From contig CM074132.1 in NCBI GenBank assembly GCA_037178625.1, forward strand, positions 62,001 to 126,000: a stretch of 64,000 nt of DNA, in the 5' to 3' direction. Made by a program: the position numbers and the translations under genes. Shown here one piece after another: positions 10,728 to 21,371 of the stretch (positions are counted from its first letter, which is position 1; each line of letters opens with the position of its first letter). The notes under the pieces were generated by a model, which worked only from the letters and a program-made list of their open reading frames with translations, was not told the DNA's origin and made no database searches. This DNA is from Skeletonema tropicum (taxonomy: Eukaryota > Bacillariophyta > Thalassiosirophyceae > Thalassiosirales > Thalassiosiraceae).

Positions 10728-11054
10728 GTTCGCAGCTACAAGGAAGCCATCGCCATCGCCTCCACCTTTGACGTGCTGGGGAACAATTCCGCCCTCACGC
10801 CAAAGTTAAAATTGAAGAGTGAGGATGATTGGATTCAATTCTTCCAAAAGTCGGGAGCGGTCGATACAACCTCAGAGGAGAACGAGAACGAGGGGGGCAG
10901 CGGCATGGTGGTGCATATGGAGCGCTTTTTGAGGTATTGTTTTGATATTGCGTACAAGATGCCGCCGAGTCCCAATAATAAGATTTTGAGGAATTCCATG
11001 AAGGAGGCTGCGGAGGGTGTTGGTGTTGCGGTGGTTCCCTCCTTGAGTATTTAG
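10728..11054 (+). pseudogene. 5'-truncated copy of the 146-aa gene
   Basis: From the duplication breakpoint at 10728 the frame reads SYKEAIAIAS... to the same stop as the copy at 8293-8733, with an identical C-terminal 93 residues. The first 38 codons and the promoter are missing, and the upstream sequence is unrelated. It is probably not expressed as the same protein. Confidence 0.75.
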
Positions 11055-11631
11055 ATTAGATTCATTGGGAAGTAAAGAGAATAGAAGAGAATAGAATGGA
11101 TTATTTTAGTTATAGGATAAGAGAGGATAGAGGGGAAAGGGGGGTGCTATTATTATCAGATAGGTATAATAATTCTACGAGAGAGTGTAGTGTGCCAGTT
11201 GTTATTATTATAAGTATTTAGCTAGGGGCATCAAAGTCAACATCAACAAAACAAGAATCAATCTAGGAGCGAGAGCAATATTATGTACCGAATACCGATT
11301 TAGCACGAGCGAACACAGATTTTGCAGCGCTACATCTACATCTAGAGCATTGCAATGGCGATGTATACTTGTAATAGGAAAACCAGAAAGAAAAATAAAT
11401 ACTAATTATTAGAAAAATCTCTGCATTACAATACTACTTCGTGTCGATTAGATAGAATGTATCATCTATCCGCCTTAATCCTTGGCCTGATATCGTAGTG
11501 AATGATAGTGATAGGAGTATCTGATATCTGATTGATATCCCTTTTACTCAATCAAGAGTCAAGAGTCACATAGAGAATTACTGCAGCAATCAACACCAAG
11601 ATACAAATACAAAACGTCAAACAAATCATCC
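10728..11631 (+). repeat. 904-bp duplicated segment, copy 2
   Basis: This is the partner of 8407-9310. It is continuous with the intact LRR gene on its right, so for that gene this is the parental arrangement. For the 146-aa gene the parental arrangement is copy 1. Confidence 0.9.
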
Positions 11632-14224
11632 TATCCGTCTTCTTCTCCTCACCATCCAATCCAATCCGATAAAAGAACTTGTGATACTTGGACATGTTGC
11701 GATATTCGTAATCGTCCATTCCTTCAATGTCTGCATCGACAATGCCACCCCCTTCTTCTTCTTCGTCAATAGGAGCTTGTCGAGCTGCAGCAGCAGGAGC
11801 TTGTCGAGTTGCAGCAGTACCACCACCATCAATCTCGGATAAGCGTGCCCTTCGTTGACTCTCTGTTCGTCTTACACGTGCCCTCCTCCCCCGTACCTCT
11901 TGACGGTCCGGTGCCACATCGGCGATTGCATGTGCACCAATCGTTTTTCCTTGATCGGCAAGTTGACGTCGTAATGCACGTTCCGTGGCCTTATTATCTC
12001 CAGAGCGGGTAGATGTACTGTGTTGGGAGACGTTGGAGGTGGTGGAGTGTTGTAAATTGCGACTGGAAGAACGCACGCTGTTGACGGTTGCCAATTGTTG
12101 TCGTTGGCGATGATCGAGACTTTCGTTTCCAGACCTCGAAGTGCTACTGTCATTTGAAGAAAGTTGGGAGGACGCCGTGCTGTATCTAGGATCAAAATGT
12201 CCGATGGATCGTTGAGGGGATGGCATTCGTTCCTGTGGGTGCTGTTGATGTTGAGGATTTATGTCCGATCTAATGGCCTGCGGTGGATGCAAATCTTGCG
12301 GGGGAGGACTGTCGACATTTTTACCACCAATCCCCGTAATATCCGAAAAGACCGAATTGTAATAGACACGTTCTTCTCCAGGACTTGATCCAGAAGACTC
12401 AGGCCCTTCACTTTGAAGTACGCTCTCATAACTGTTTTGAACAGAATTGCTAGGATGGAATTGTTGTTGTTGTACTGTTTCGTTGTTGGACTGATTGCTA
12501 TGAAAAGTGCCATCAATCACATCAGGATGACAAACCACAGTGACACAACAACCACCACCACTCCCATTCCGTCTCCCCTTCCCACGACCACCACCACTCC
12601 CAATAATCCCATCATCCTCCTCCTCTTCCAACATCTCATTCAACAGTGGCAAACCCCTCATAATCCTCTTGGCCTTCTCCGCCTTCAACATTAACATCCG
12701 CTTCACCGCCCTCTGCTCCATAAACGTTTCAAATGCCTCACATACATCCTCCTCAATCCCCGGATTGTCACTTATATCCAGCACTTTCAACGTACGATTA
12801 TTACTACTCAACACAGAGTAAAAGTTCTTGACAGCGACAGATGTTAATTCATTCCCCCGCAATGAAAGGATGGATATAGTGGTGTTATCTACCAGTGCCA
12901 ATGCCAACATGGATGCGATTTGATTGGTAATTTGAGAGTGACGGAGGGAGCATTTTTGGATGGAGGTGTTTTGTCCGATGGCTTCGATGAGTATTTCTAA
13001 ATGTTTGTACGATAGGGGTGTGGATGTGTTCGAATTATTGGTAGTAATCCCATCAAGGATTAATTCACGTATGGATGGATCATTGTGTTCAATCTTGTAG
13101 AGCAGTTGTTCCAACCCTGCAGTGTGTGATGGTATGAGATTGACATTGTGAAGTACTCGAATGGAATTTCCAACCTTCCATTCCGATTGTTGTTTGTTGT
13201 TGTTGCGTGCTGCAGTAGTAGAGTTGTTGGTAGATAATAGTGTGGTGTTGTTATTCTTGACCAAGTGTATTCCAACAAGTTTGCCAATTTCCAATCGATT
13301 CTTATTAGTTTCTGTAGTATCATCATCACCAGTGATATCATCTTGTTCGTCCACCAATTGATGAAATTGAGATAGATTATTTGCCTTGACAGTCTTTTGT
13401 CTCTCCAGTTGATGAAACTGTTGCCGTCGATCATCACTGAGAAGAGCAGCATTGGCAGCATCGAGATTATTATTATCCGAAGAAGAAGAAGTAGTAGTAG
13501 GTTCAGCTAAGACGTTATCTTCTCCATCACAAATGGATCCAAACGAGTTCAGACGCTCTTCCTTGACCATTGATAGTCGCCTCTGAGTCTGAGTCCGCTC
13601 GTAATATTTGGACAGTGACGACGATACAGTATTACTATCAGGATTTCCATCACTGTAGCTACTTATAGCGTTGTAACTCTCTTGATTATCGCCCAACATG
13701 ACGGTGGAGGCCGTGATAACATGAAATTGTCTAGAGGGAGCTGCGGGATCCCACACTCGTAATTTCACCATGGCCATTGTAGATTGGCTGGGCGGCTCCT
13801 GCTGATGATCGCTGTCGTTAGTATCATCATCTGTCGAGGATCTTCTTCCTTTGATTGATTTCTGCGACGATGGCTGGTACATGGAATAATGATCGTCGCG
13901 TAGATGATTGGACGACTCCCGAGATAAAATTGATGCAGCGGACAGTAGCGTCGCTTCAGCTGCGTCTACTAATTCCTCCTGCACATCATGATGTTGCTCA
14001 TCATCTGCTGATTCATTGCCGATGCTATTATCGCTCTTCTTTTCTTCTACATGTCTAGCAAGCTGCGATGATGAACTTTCATCAGGAGTGCCAGATATTA
14101 TTTTGGCTGCGGAGTCGGGCGGCGGAAATGATGATGATGATGATGGATCGTCGTCATTATCACTGGCCTCCTCATCCATCGTATAAGAGTCATCTATCTG
14201 GAAATTGAACCTGCCCCTCGCCAT
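11552..14224 (-). CDS. Tail-anchored leucine-rich-repeat protein, 890 aa
   Basis: The ATG at 14224 (MARGRFNFQIDDSYTMDEE) is preferred over an upstream TTG. The first 370 residues are acidic, Ser/Asn/Gln-rich and probably disordered. Residues about 383-495 carry LRR units of the ribonuclease-inhibitor/tropomodulin type (SIRELILDGI, SIQKCSLRHSQI, ISILSLRGNELT, LKVLDISDNPGIEE). A further low-complexity region and an Arg-rich stretch (RGRRARVRRTESQRRAR) follow. The last 25 residues form a single hydrophobic helix (CLTFCICILVLIAAVILYV) ending four residues before the stop, which is the layout of a tail-anchored membrane protein. Tropomodulin-like LRRs commonly bind actin or other proteins, but the ligand here is unknown. 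It is convergent with the truncated 146-aa gene copy. No introns are needed. Confidence 0.8.
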   Translation of the reverse strand: MARGRFNFQIDDSYTMDEEASDNDDDPSSSSSFPPPDSAAKIISGTPDESSSSQLARHVEEKKSDNSIGNESADDEQHHDVQEELVDAAEATLLSAASILSRESSNHLRDDHYSMYQPSSQKSIKGRRSSTDDDTNDSDHQQEPPSQSTMAMVKLRVWDPAAPSRQFHVITASTVMLGDNQESYNAISSYSDGNPDSNTVSSSLSKYYERTQTQRRLSMVKEERLNSFGSICDGEDNVLAEPTTTSSSSDNNNLDAANAALLSDDRRQQFHQLERQKTVKANNLSQFHQLVDEQDDITGDDDTTETNKNRLEIGKLVGIHLVKNNNTTLLSTNNSTTAARNNNKQQSEWKVGNSIRVLHNVNLIPSHTAGLEQLLYKIEHNDPSIRELILDGITTNNSNTSTPLSYKHLEILIEAIGQNTSIQKCSLRHSQITNQIASMLALALVDNTTISILSLRGNELTSVAVKNFYSVLSSNNRTLKVLDISDNPGIEEDVCEAFETFMEQRAVKRMLMLKAEKAKRIMRGLPLLNEMLEEEEDDGIIGSGGGRGKGRRNGSGGGCCVTVVCHPDVIDGTFHSNQSNNETVQQQQFHPSNSVQNSYESVLQSEGPESSGSSPGEERVYYNSVFSDITGIGGKNVDSPPPQDLHPPQAIRSDINPQHQQHPQERMPSPQRSIGHFDPRYSTASSQLSSNDSSTSRSGNESLDHRQRQQLATVNSVRSSSRNLQHSTTSNVSQHSTSTRSGDNKATERALRRQLADQGKTIGAHAIADVAPDRQEVRGRRARVRRTESQRRARLSEIDGGGTAATRQAPAAAARQAPIDEEEEGGGIVDADIEGMDDYEYRNMSKYHKFFYRIGLDGEEKKTDRMICLTFCICILVLIAAVILYVTLDS

Positions 14225-15221
14225 CTTACTACTTCTATTTATCAACACAACCAAGCAACGCCAACGGCATCTTGTGCATGCACATCATCAGCATCAGCAA
14301 CACAGCCTCTGCTTTGTGTGTGGGGCAGTTTTGCTTCGCAAAGAACGTCTCGAAGAATGAAGAATGAGACGGGCATCTGAATTTCTGTGTCGCATCGTTG
14401 AATATCATGGGCCTTTCTGAGTTCTGAGTATTTGCAAAGCGGCACCACGCCACTGTACCAGGACAACACACAGTATATGTACAGCTCAAGCTCAAGCTAG
14501 CAGCTCAAAATGACAAAACACACTCACTAGCGGCCGTATCTTCCGTACTACTCGGCCAATGAAGGCAATGAGTATCGTTTTGGAAAGCTCTCGAGCAGCT
14601 CTATCGATTGGGCGTATAATCAACGTCATTGGAAGGCTATTCCCAGATCGACTTCGTCGAAAAAGGGTCTAGAAAGTGATCAGCTTGGCCAGATCTGAAT
14701 TTGCAGCCCCGAATTTCACATCAGAGGTTCAAAATTAACCAAAATACGACATGACAACCATTGGAATTGTCTCTTCAAACTCTATCTATTAGTACCATCT
14801 TTACGCAACAAAGTATCAGAATGAATAATCACAGTTCGGGCAAGGGCCCTCACAAAATACACTTCATGATGGAAAGATCAGCCTCATCCAGACAGTTGGT
14901 ACAGTTTGAGATCCAAGACGCTGCGCTGAAGGCAGAAGCATCAATCGAGTGAGTCTATGATAGGTTGACTGCTGTTAGATGCAAACGCTTCGCTGAAGAA
15001 CGACCACTTTACATGCGATCCTACTAAACACTTGCTCGGCCTCGCTGCCGCTCACCCTCGTGCAATACACTTCCACTTGATCAAGGTATTGTATCGTCCA
15101 ATAATCATTCCATCATATCGAATATCATTCCACCACCACCGCCTTATTCAATATTTCAATGCTGCAACAAATAACAGTCATCATCATATCACGGGAACCA
15201 TCATTTCCTCAGCGGTGGTAG
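14225..15221. other. Upstream region of the LRR gene and repeat relics
   Basis: The left part should contain the LRR gene promoter. From 14820 to 15010 the sequence carries the same dispersed motifs as 9620-9935 and 17640-17765 (TTCGGGC...GGGCCCTC, CCTCATCCAGACAGTTGG, CGCTGAAGAACGACC). A 43-codon frame starting at 14821 lies wholly inside this relic and is not called as a gene. Confidence 0.4.
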
Positions 15222-17303
15222 GAGTACCAGTCTAAAACTAGTCTGTTCCTTAAGTTTCGAGTCTGTTCCTTAAGATACCCTGAATTTTCTTTTTGCTTGT
15301 TTCGGACACCCTAGTGACCGATTTGAGTGAATCCAAGCCAGGGGGAGTCGGCGAGGACATTGTAGAGGAGGTTGCTATGCTTGGTGTCGGCCTCCGAGGC
15401 GGTATAGGAGCAGATCGAACGCTGTAATGTCAACAATGCTGAATTGCTGTGTTTTGAGGTGCGATTTCCGTTTCAGGGAATCTTTTTGCTCGTACATACC
15501 TTGAGATATGTGGTACGGTATAATAAATGACGCCGGCGCAATCGCACACACTGCATTATCATTGATGAAGAAATTAATGTCAATCGCATCCATAAAGCAA
15601 AATGTTGAATCGTTGAGTTCGAAACTGGAACATATTGGAAACCAAAGAATCACTGGCGGTTTGTTGTACAGATGCGGACACGCTGCACTTGACCAAGAAG
15701 TCCTAGATTTGATGGAGGTGAAGAGGCGACGAAAGGCGGATGAGAAATACCAAAGTCTCAAGAAGAAGGCTGCTACATTGCAGAAGATTCTAGATGCTCA
15801 CCAACTATTATTGACTGCTGGCAAACACGATAATCCCACCACGAACGCTGAGCTGAAGACATGGATTGGTGTGAGATGGAAGAAAGGAGACGCCTCCATC
15901 CCGACGAAGAAGCAGCCTCTAAAGGATATGAAGGATATCATGGCCGACCGGGAACCGATGTTTGAGTTGAAAGAGATGATGGTGGCACGGAAGCACTTCT
16001 CTTCTTTGGAGGAAGCAGAAGAGTTTGTGACGCAATATGAAGACGAGTTGGAAGCTGGATCAGAAGCCGGATCATCTGACGAAGAAGAAGACGAAGAGAT
16101 CGACATTGTAGGAGTTTGAATTGTCTAATTAGTTGGCCATCACATAGGCACATTACTAATTATAGACACAACCTATCACAATCTGTCGTCTTCACTTGAT
16201 CAACCACCTATAACACTCCTCATAGTCGACTCCACCACCATTCCCACTTATCTCCCGTCCCACTTGTGTATAATAAGATATATACAAGCATGATAAATAA
16301 TAAACTACCACGGTATCGTCGTTGTTTTTTTGCCTCGAAACATTTTATAGTCATGATGGATCTTTTCACTAACGTGAAGCAATAGAGTCTACAGACTGCA
16401 GACACAAGTAAGATTTTCTCCAATCCATGACTCTCCCCCCAAGAAATCTCCAAACATTTGTCTCCCTCTAGAGAGTTATCACACGTTGGATGAAACTCTC
16501 AAATCGTTTGACGAATCTTTTATTGATCGGTGCAGTGGCGTTACCTCATTCTTGGATGATAACTGCTGCTGCTTCAATATTAGTTTTGATCCGCCCCTCC
16601 CGGGTTAAGTCATTATTTACGTCACATCAAATTATCTTCCAAATAACGGTTGGCGAAACATCCCAACCGCACCCATTCTTTTCTATGACCATAATAACGC
16701 TTTCTAAGACGGGATTGGAGCCTTGAGACAAGTACCAGTGCCCGATATGCACTATATGTCATGAAGACGAAGTATGTATTTTTGACCCACGGTCATTTCA
16801 GAGTGTACTGAGAGTCATTGGCGACTCCGCCAAGCCCAAAATTCATCTCAGAGCATGGCAAGGGAGTGGAGAGGACGGGGCGCAGTGATTTATTGGCATG
16901 GACCCATGCGTATTACTGTGAGGGAGGTCAAAGAGGCGACGAATGAACATGTTGCGGTTGTGAAATGGAAATGAAAAGATACCCTGAATTTTTGGATTGA
17001 ATTAGATCTCAGATATCGCTAACATCTGCATTTTATCACGTAAAAAGATGAATATTAGCGATAAAGGAACAGACTGATTCGGGGTCTAAAAGCGTCCAAA
17101 TCAATCAATATTACATTCTTTGAGTGCTTCGATCTCAGTCAATACCCGACCAATCATAGTGATAATTGGACGTAGACGAATGAGCATTACCTCAGCCGCA
17201 GTCAGCTTCAATGGGCGGCTTAATCGGCTGGAAAATGACCGAGATCGAAGAGTGCAAAGATACCCTGAAACTTAAGGAACAAACTAGTTTTAGACTGGTA
17301 CTC
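15222..17303. mobile_element. DNA-transposon-like element with 37-bp terminal inverted repeats
   Basis: Bases 15222-15258 and 17267-17303 are inverted copies at 36 of 37 positions; the outermost bases are GAGTACCAGTCTAAAACTAG. Part of the left repeat (GTCTGTTCCTTAAG) is repeated inward, and AAGATACCCTGAATTTT occurs at both 15273 and 16977. The 2.08-kb element contains one coding frame of 203 codons, too short for a complete transposase, so it is probably non-autonomous or decayed. No target-site duplication could be fixed. A 13-bp minisatellite begins 22 bp beyond its right end. Confidence 0.7.
15508..16119 (+). CDS. Element-borne hypothetical protein, possible transposase C-terminal fragment
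   Basis: A 203-codon ORF starts at an ATG. The middle is Lys/Arg-rich with a coiled-coil-like segment (VKRRRKADEKYQSLKKKAAT), followed by ELKTWIGVRWKKGDASIPTK, and it ends in an acidic Ser/Glu/Asp tail. The segment around W-x-KKGD-x-x-PTKKQ recalls the short DNA-binding-like C-termini of transposon proteins in diatom genomes, but that comparison is from memory and untested. No DDE catalytic residues can be assigned. Its position between two matching inverted repeats supports a mobile-element origin. Another open stretch, ending at 15426 in a different frame, may be a relic of the upstream part. Confidence 0.45.
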   Translation: MWYGIINDAGAIAHTALSLMKKLMSIASIKQNVESLSSKLEHIGNQRITGGLLYRCGHAALDQEVLDLMEVKRRRKADEKYQSLKKKAATLQKILDAHQLLLTAGKHDNPTTNAELKTWIGVRWKKGDASIPTKKQPLKDMKDIMADREPMFELKEMMVARKHFSSLEEAEEFVTQYEDELEAGSEAGSSDEEEDEEIDIVGV

Positions 17304-17324
17304 AATTCAATGCGAGAGAAATTA

Positions 17325-17473
17325 GCGAGGAATTTTGGCGAGGAATTTTGGCGAGGAATTTTGGCGAGGAATTTTGGCGAGGAATTTTGGCGAGGAATTT
17401 TGGCGAGGAATTTTGGCGAGGAATTTTGGCGAGGAATTTTGGCGAGGAATTTTGGCGAGGAATTTTGGCGAGG
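17325..17473. repeat. 13-bp minisatellite, 11.5 copies
   Basis: Eleven perfect copies of GCGAGGAATTTTG run from 17325 to 17467, followed by a partial GCGAGG. Because 13 is not a multiple of 3 and no frame hits a stop, all frames stay open and spell 13-residue periodic peptides. These frames are artefacts of the repeat. The array starts 22 bp outside the right terminal repeat of the element at 15222-17303. Perfect identity between copies implies recent expansion. Confidence 0.95.
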
Positions 17474-18600
17474 GAAATCTGCCAGTCCCTCCACCTCCAC
17501 CCACCTCCATCAACCACCAACCACCATGCACAAATCATAGGAGTCAATAATAATCAAATAGCAACACAGCCTAATACAGTTCCATCTATTCGTCGTATTG
17601 CAATTCACAAATTGACATAGAGATCATGGGAAATCGACGCAGAGACGCAGTCATCCATACAATTGGTACGTCGGAAATCCACAAACACACTTTAGATATC
17701 AGACTCATGCCTCCTCATCCAGACAGTTGGCACGGCATTAGAACGCTTCGCTGAAGAACGACCACCTTAATCGGCAAGATCCATCAACTTGACGACGAGC
17801 GGGGAGCCATCATTACTTCATCAACTCAATTGGCCTTGATGATGAACGTCACCATAATATTATTCATCTCATTATTGGCGGCGGCGATGGTGGATACAAT
17901 AATACAAGCAACAATAATACCAGTACTACAAACATTCCACCACCACCACCGCAACAATAATACTGCTTCTTCACTCCACACTCCACCGCCGTTCTTGATG
18001 TTGTTGGTTGTTGCGGCGGTGATGGATGAGGGGTGGTGGTGATTGCTTGCGCTTGCATTATTATATGATACATACTACAACCATCATCTCACATCCACCG
18101 CTGCTGCAACAATAGCACTACCGACAACTAACAATCATCCACCGCCGCAACAAAAACAGCACTACTACTTCTACTCCTCCACTCCTATCCTGTCACTCCG
18201 TACTGCCGAGTGAGCCGAAGCCGTCGCCATCATCATCATCATCGGCGGTGGTGGTGGCAGATTGATTACACAACATCCTTCATCACCGCCGCCACAACAA
18301 CCGCCGCAATAATAATAATACAACTACTTCATTACAACAAAAGCGAGTGAGCCGGAAGGCGAGGGAGCAATCATTGGTCGTTTTTGACGGTATTATTGAT
18401 GATAATGACGATGGTATTATTGAAGGTGGTGAAGGTCATTCTGTTCATTTTGTTGGAAATCCGAAATCTATGTCGACATTGGCGCTGGGGATGACTTTCT
18501 AGGGGGCGCTTTAGTTGAGTACATTGACAAACGGTCGATGTTTGTCATCGTTACTACAACCAACCGATAGAGCTCACTCTCAGCTTTCCAAATCACCGCT
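17474..18600. other. Low-complexity intergenic stretch
   Basis: No gene is seen. The stretch is rich in short trinucleotide runs (CCGCCGCAACAA, CATCATCATC, GGTGGTGG, AATAATAATA), and a relic with CCTCATCCAGACAGTTGGCACGG plus CTTCGCTGAAGAACGACCACC lies at 17713-17765. Open frames here read as His, Pro or Val-rich homopolymer shadows. Confidence 0.5.
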
Positions 18601-18649
18601 CATCGCATTCATACGGCCAATACAAACAAAGATATAAAGGGAAACGTAA

Positions 18650-19235
18650 ATCTAGAGCGATTGCAAAAAACCTGCTGTTGTTGCGGTATTAGTATGGGTT
18701 GCATACTCGTTCCCATCATGTTGTTTGACATTGGTTGCTGTTGCATATCTGTTGGCCCCATTTGGGCTGCTGCTGCTGCTGCTGCTGTTGTTGTTGCTGC
18801 TGCTGCTGACAACGTCATTGATTTGATGCACATTCATTTCCTACCGCACTTGGTTCTACTGTTTTGTGGCTTCCCATCATGGATTCTCCCATCATGTTGC
18901 ATCTGTTAGCATTAGCATACGCCCTTTCTCCAGGGGTAGTGATAGTACAGGACATATACTGGTATGGTTAAGCTGAACATCACACCCATGTGTCCAACAA
19001 TAGGTGTCGTTGCCCACACCTCATATCTGGATTGGCTGGAGCGCTTCCGCTCTGATGCATCTGTTGCATTTGCATTGGAAGACATTGCATAGGCATAGGT
19101 TGCATCGGCATCATGATGTATCCACCGGCCATATTACTCCCGTCCGGTTTGCGTCGTCCATCGCCCATCTGTTGCGCCATCATCATCATATGCATTCGTT
19201 GCTGTTGATTCTGTTGCTGTTGTTGAATAATAGCT
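18650..19235 (-). pseudogene. Relic of a Gln/Met-rich protein gene
   Basis: On the minus strand, two stretches read as Gln/Met-rich peptide: one with MHMMMMAQQMGDGRRKPDG and a string of MQPMPMQCLPMQMQQM, the other with MGPTDMQQQPMSNNMMGTSM after a CAG/CAA run. The two are in different frames and separated by stops, and the CAG run reads as Ala in the frame that fits the downstream peptide. The simplest reading is a frameshifted relic of a low-complexity regulator-like protein. Introns could also explain the breaks. Confidence 0.35.
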
Positions 19236-19360
19236 TGTTGACTAATAGCTTTACTGAACTTCCTCCTTCTTTTTCTTTCCTATCCTCCTCCTTTCTTTCC
19301 TCCTTCTTTTCTTTTTCTCTTCCTCCTCTTTTCACAAAATTTGGCGTGCAGCCCATTGGC

Positions 19361-19411
19361 AAAACGGCACGGTTCCCGTGAACGTGAACCATGGCACTAA
19401 AGTGCCGTTTT
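19361..19411. repeat. Hairpin with AAAACGGCAC arms
   Basis: AAAACGGCAC at 19361-19370 pairs with GTGCCGTTTT at 19402-19411. Inside lies a second inverted pair, GGTTCCCGTGAACGTGAACC. The same ten-base arm occurs in another hairpin at 38894-38916, so this may be the end or remnant of a dispersed foldback element. Confidence 0.55.
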
Positions 19412-19770
19412 CAAAATGGTTGGGATATTAATACGACACCCTCGACCAAACATTGTCATTGTTATCAATGTACAAAAACTCTCACAAACTACTTCAGCTC
19501 AACTCCGAGGATCACATAGATTGGCTTCGTCTCCTGTGCCTGTGGCAAGAGTTAGCTTGTGAAGTTTGGAGTCCCCTCTAACTCGAATGATACAGAAAAG
19601 ATACCAACGCCTCTATGAACGAACAGATGTTGCGGATCTGCATTCACTTCTTGAACACTTCCAATGCGCGAGAAGCAAATGTCACTTCCAGAGGCAGAGG
19701 AATCCTTGTGTCCTTTACAACCCAGAAGCTTGGTTTGGGCTGGTCCACTTCATGGTGCAGGCCTCGATCG
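19412..19770. other. Intergenic stretch
   Basis: No gene, repeat or regulatory site could be supported. The 94-96-codon plus-strand frames near 19566-19899 overlap the better-looking minus-strand relic and show no recognisable motifs. Confidence 0.4.
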
Positions 19771-20272
19771 CTAGCAAATTCCTGTTTGGGTCGTGGACGT
19801 GGACGGTTCCTTCATCGGATACATCCAGCCTGTCCCAACCTTCACATAGGATTTAATCTTATTGTATGTTGGTTCCGGAAGATAAACATATACCCATGAT
19901 GATCCGTAGCCTTTCATCATCGGCTGTCCGTATTTGTGTCCGAGCTTCGGTGCGAGGTCAATACAAACATCCATCCACATGTATGGGAGATCATAAGGAT
20001 CGCCGTTGACATCATATACGTAAACTATAGCTCGCCAGTCCACATTTGATCGCGGCCACCTGATGAGTAAGGTCTTTATTGAAGAATCTCACCCTCGGAT
20101 CAGGCCGCTGATGGCCGAGGTCCTGCAAGTTATCAAATACATGACGGAGTGCCTTTGGCTTCTTTCTCTCAGGCACCAAGACCAAGTTGCCCCTCCACCG
20201 CACCATGTCTACCGGGCGGATGCGGATGGGCAAATCCATTATTTCCATTATTTTCTCTCTGCATTTGTGCAT
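19771..20272 (-). pseudogene. Frameshifted fragment of an unrecognised protein gene
   Basis: Two minus-strand frames meet near 20045. The first contains IRPVDMVRWRGNLVLVPERK and FDNLQDLGHQRPDPRVRFF. The second contains DWRAIVYVYDVNGDPYDLPY and GYGSSWVYVYLPEPTY. Both look like ordinary globular protein and would join with a single frameshift, so this is more likely a broken gene or gene fragment than two genes. No start codon with a convincing context is seen. The family is not recognised. Confidence 0.4.
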
Positions 20273-20765
20273 GCTCCTCTTGCTCGTTATTATGTGGGTG
20301 GGGCAAAGTTTGGGTATGGGATGAAATAACCTTCAAACTTCAATGACATTATCCATTATCATTATTTGCACTATTTGTTTCGAACTTGAATTATGTTCAG
20401 GTGACAGGTTACTTCACAACCTGTTGTGTATTTTTGAGATGTGAGATGTGTGTGAGTCAAAGCTGTACGAACTGAGAGCAAGCGTAGCAGCAATCCAATT
20501 AATCTGGATTTACGATGAACAAGTGGGCAGCAGCGCGTCAACAGATGTGGCTTGTAGGACTTTGTTGATCACGGGGAAACAACCCGTTACGAAGCAGCTG
20601 CTACAAGAGGAAGAGGGAAGCTGCGCATCAACAGATGTGACTGGTATAAGTATTTGTATTTGAATTTGATCGCGGAAAAAAGGTTGAGGTCTGTACTTGA
20701 AGTGGGAAATTGAATCAAAATCCAAAACATTGTATGCAGATCACAAAAGTTTGGCCGATATACTT
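20273..20765. other. Intergenic stretch with degenerate repeated motif
   Basis: No gene is called. Around 20510-20650 a motif GCGTCAACAGATGTG / GCATCAACAGATGTG occurs twice about 95 bp apart. A neighbouring block, CAATCCAATTAATCTGGATT, resembles CAATCCAAGTAATCTGGATA near 21069 inside the adjacent inverted-repeat arm. The stretch may therefore be a diverged outward continuation of that arm. Confidence 0.45.
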
Positions 20766-21371
20766 AATTTTTTTATCACAACGGTTAACCATTCAGTAAG
20801 AGTATTTACATAAAGCACCCTGTCCGGTACAATAGATAATTCTCTACTAGTTTGTGGGACTAGATAAAACTTCAAATACCCATTTATTTGTGCAAAAGTA
20901 TGGCCGATAACGATAACCAGCCCAGCCAAGCAATTTCCTGTAATAAGGAACCAAAGTAAGGCCAATGGTAGTTTGAGGTTCAAGTCTAAGATGGGTACAA
21001 TACAATACTTACGCGGAGAAATCGAAGCAAAATCCAACACCAACACTCGCCCCAGCTGAGCAAGTTTGCAATCCAAGTAATCTGGATATGACGATGTAAC
21101 AATAGGGCAGCTGGGCGTCGCTGTAGAGCTGAGTAAGTGTAAGGTCACAATCTTCAAGTAATCTGGAAAACAATGCCTCATCATCAATTGATGATGACGA
21201 ACGTGGGATCACATAGTTTATCATCTGCGTAAAGTCTCCGAGCTAGAGAGAGAAATGCGGCCAGGTGAGCCTCCCTTTAGGCTATTATCTGGGAGACCGA
21301 GTCTAATTCTCATCGCGAATCGCGACAGAGGACTGTGTGCTTCAGGTCGGGTAAAGTTACATAGGTCACAA

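Noticed and set aside
17192..17547. Several overlapping 70-109-codon frames on both strands with 13-residue periodic peptides
   Set aside because: They are read-through of a 13-bp minisatellite that has no stop in any frame; there is no start context or family match.
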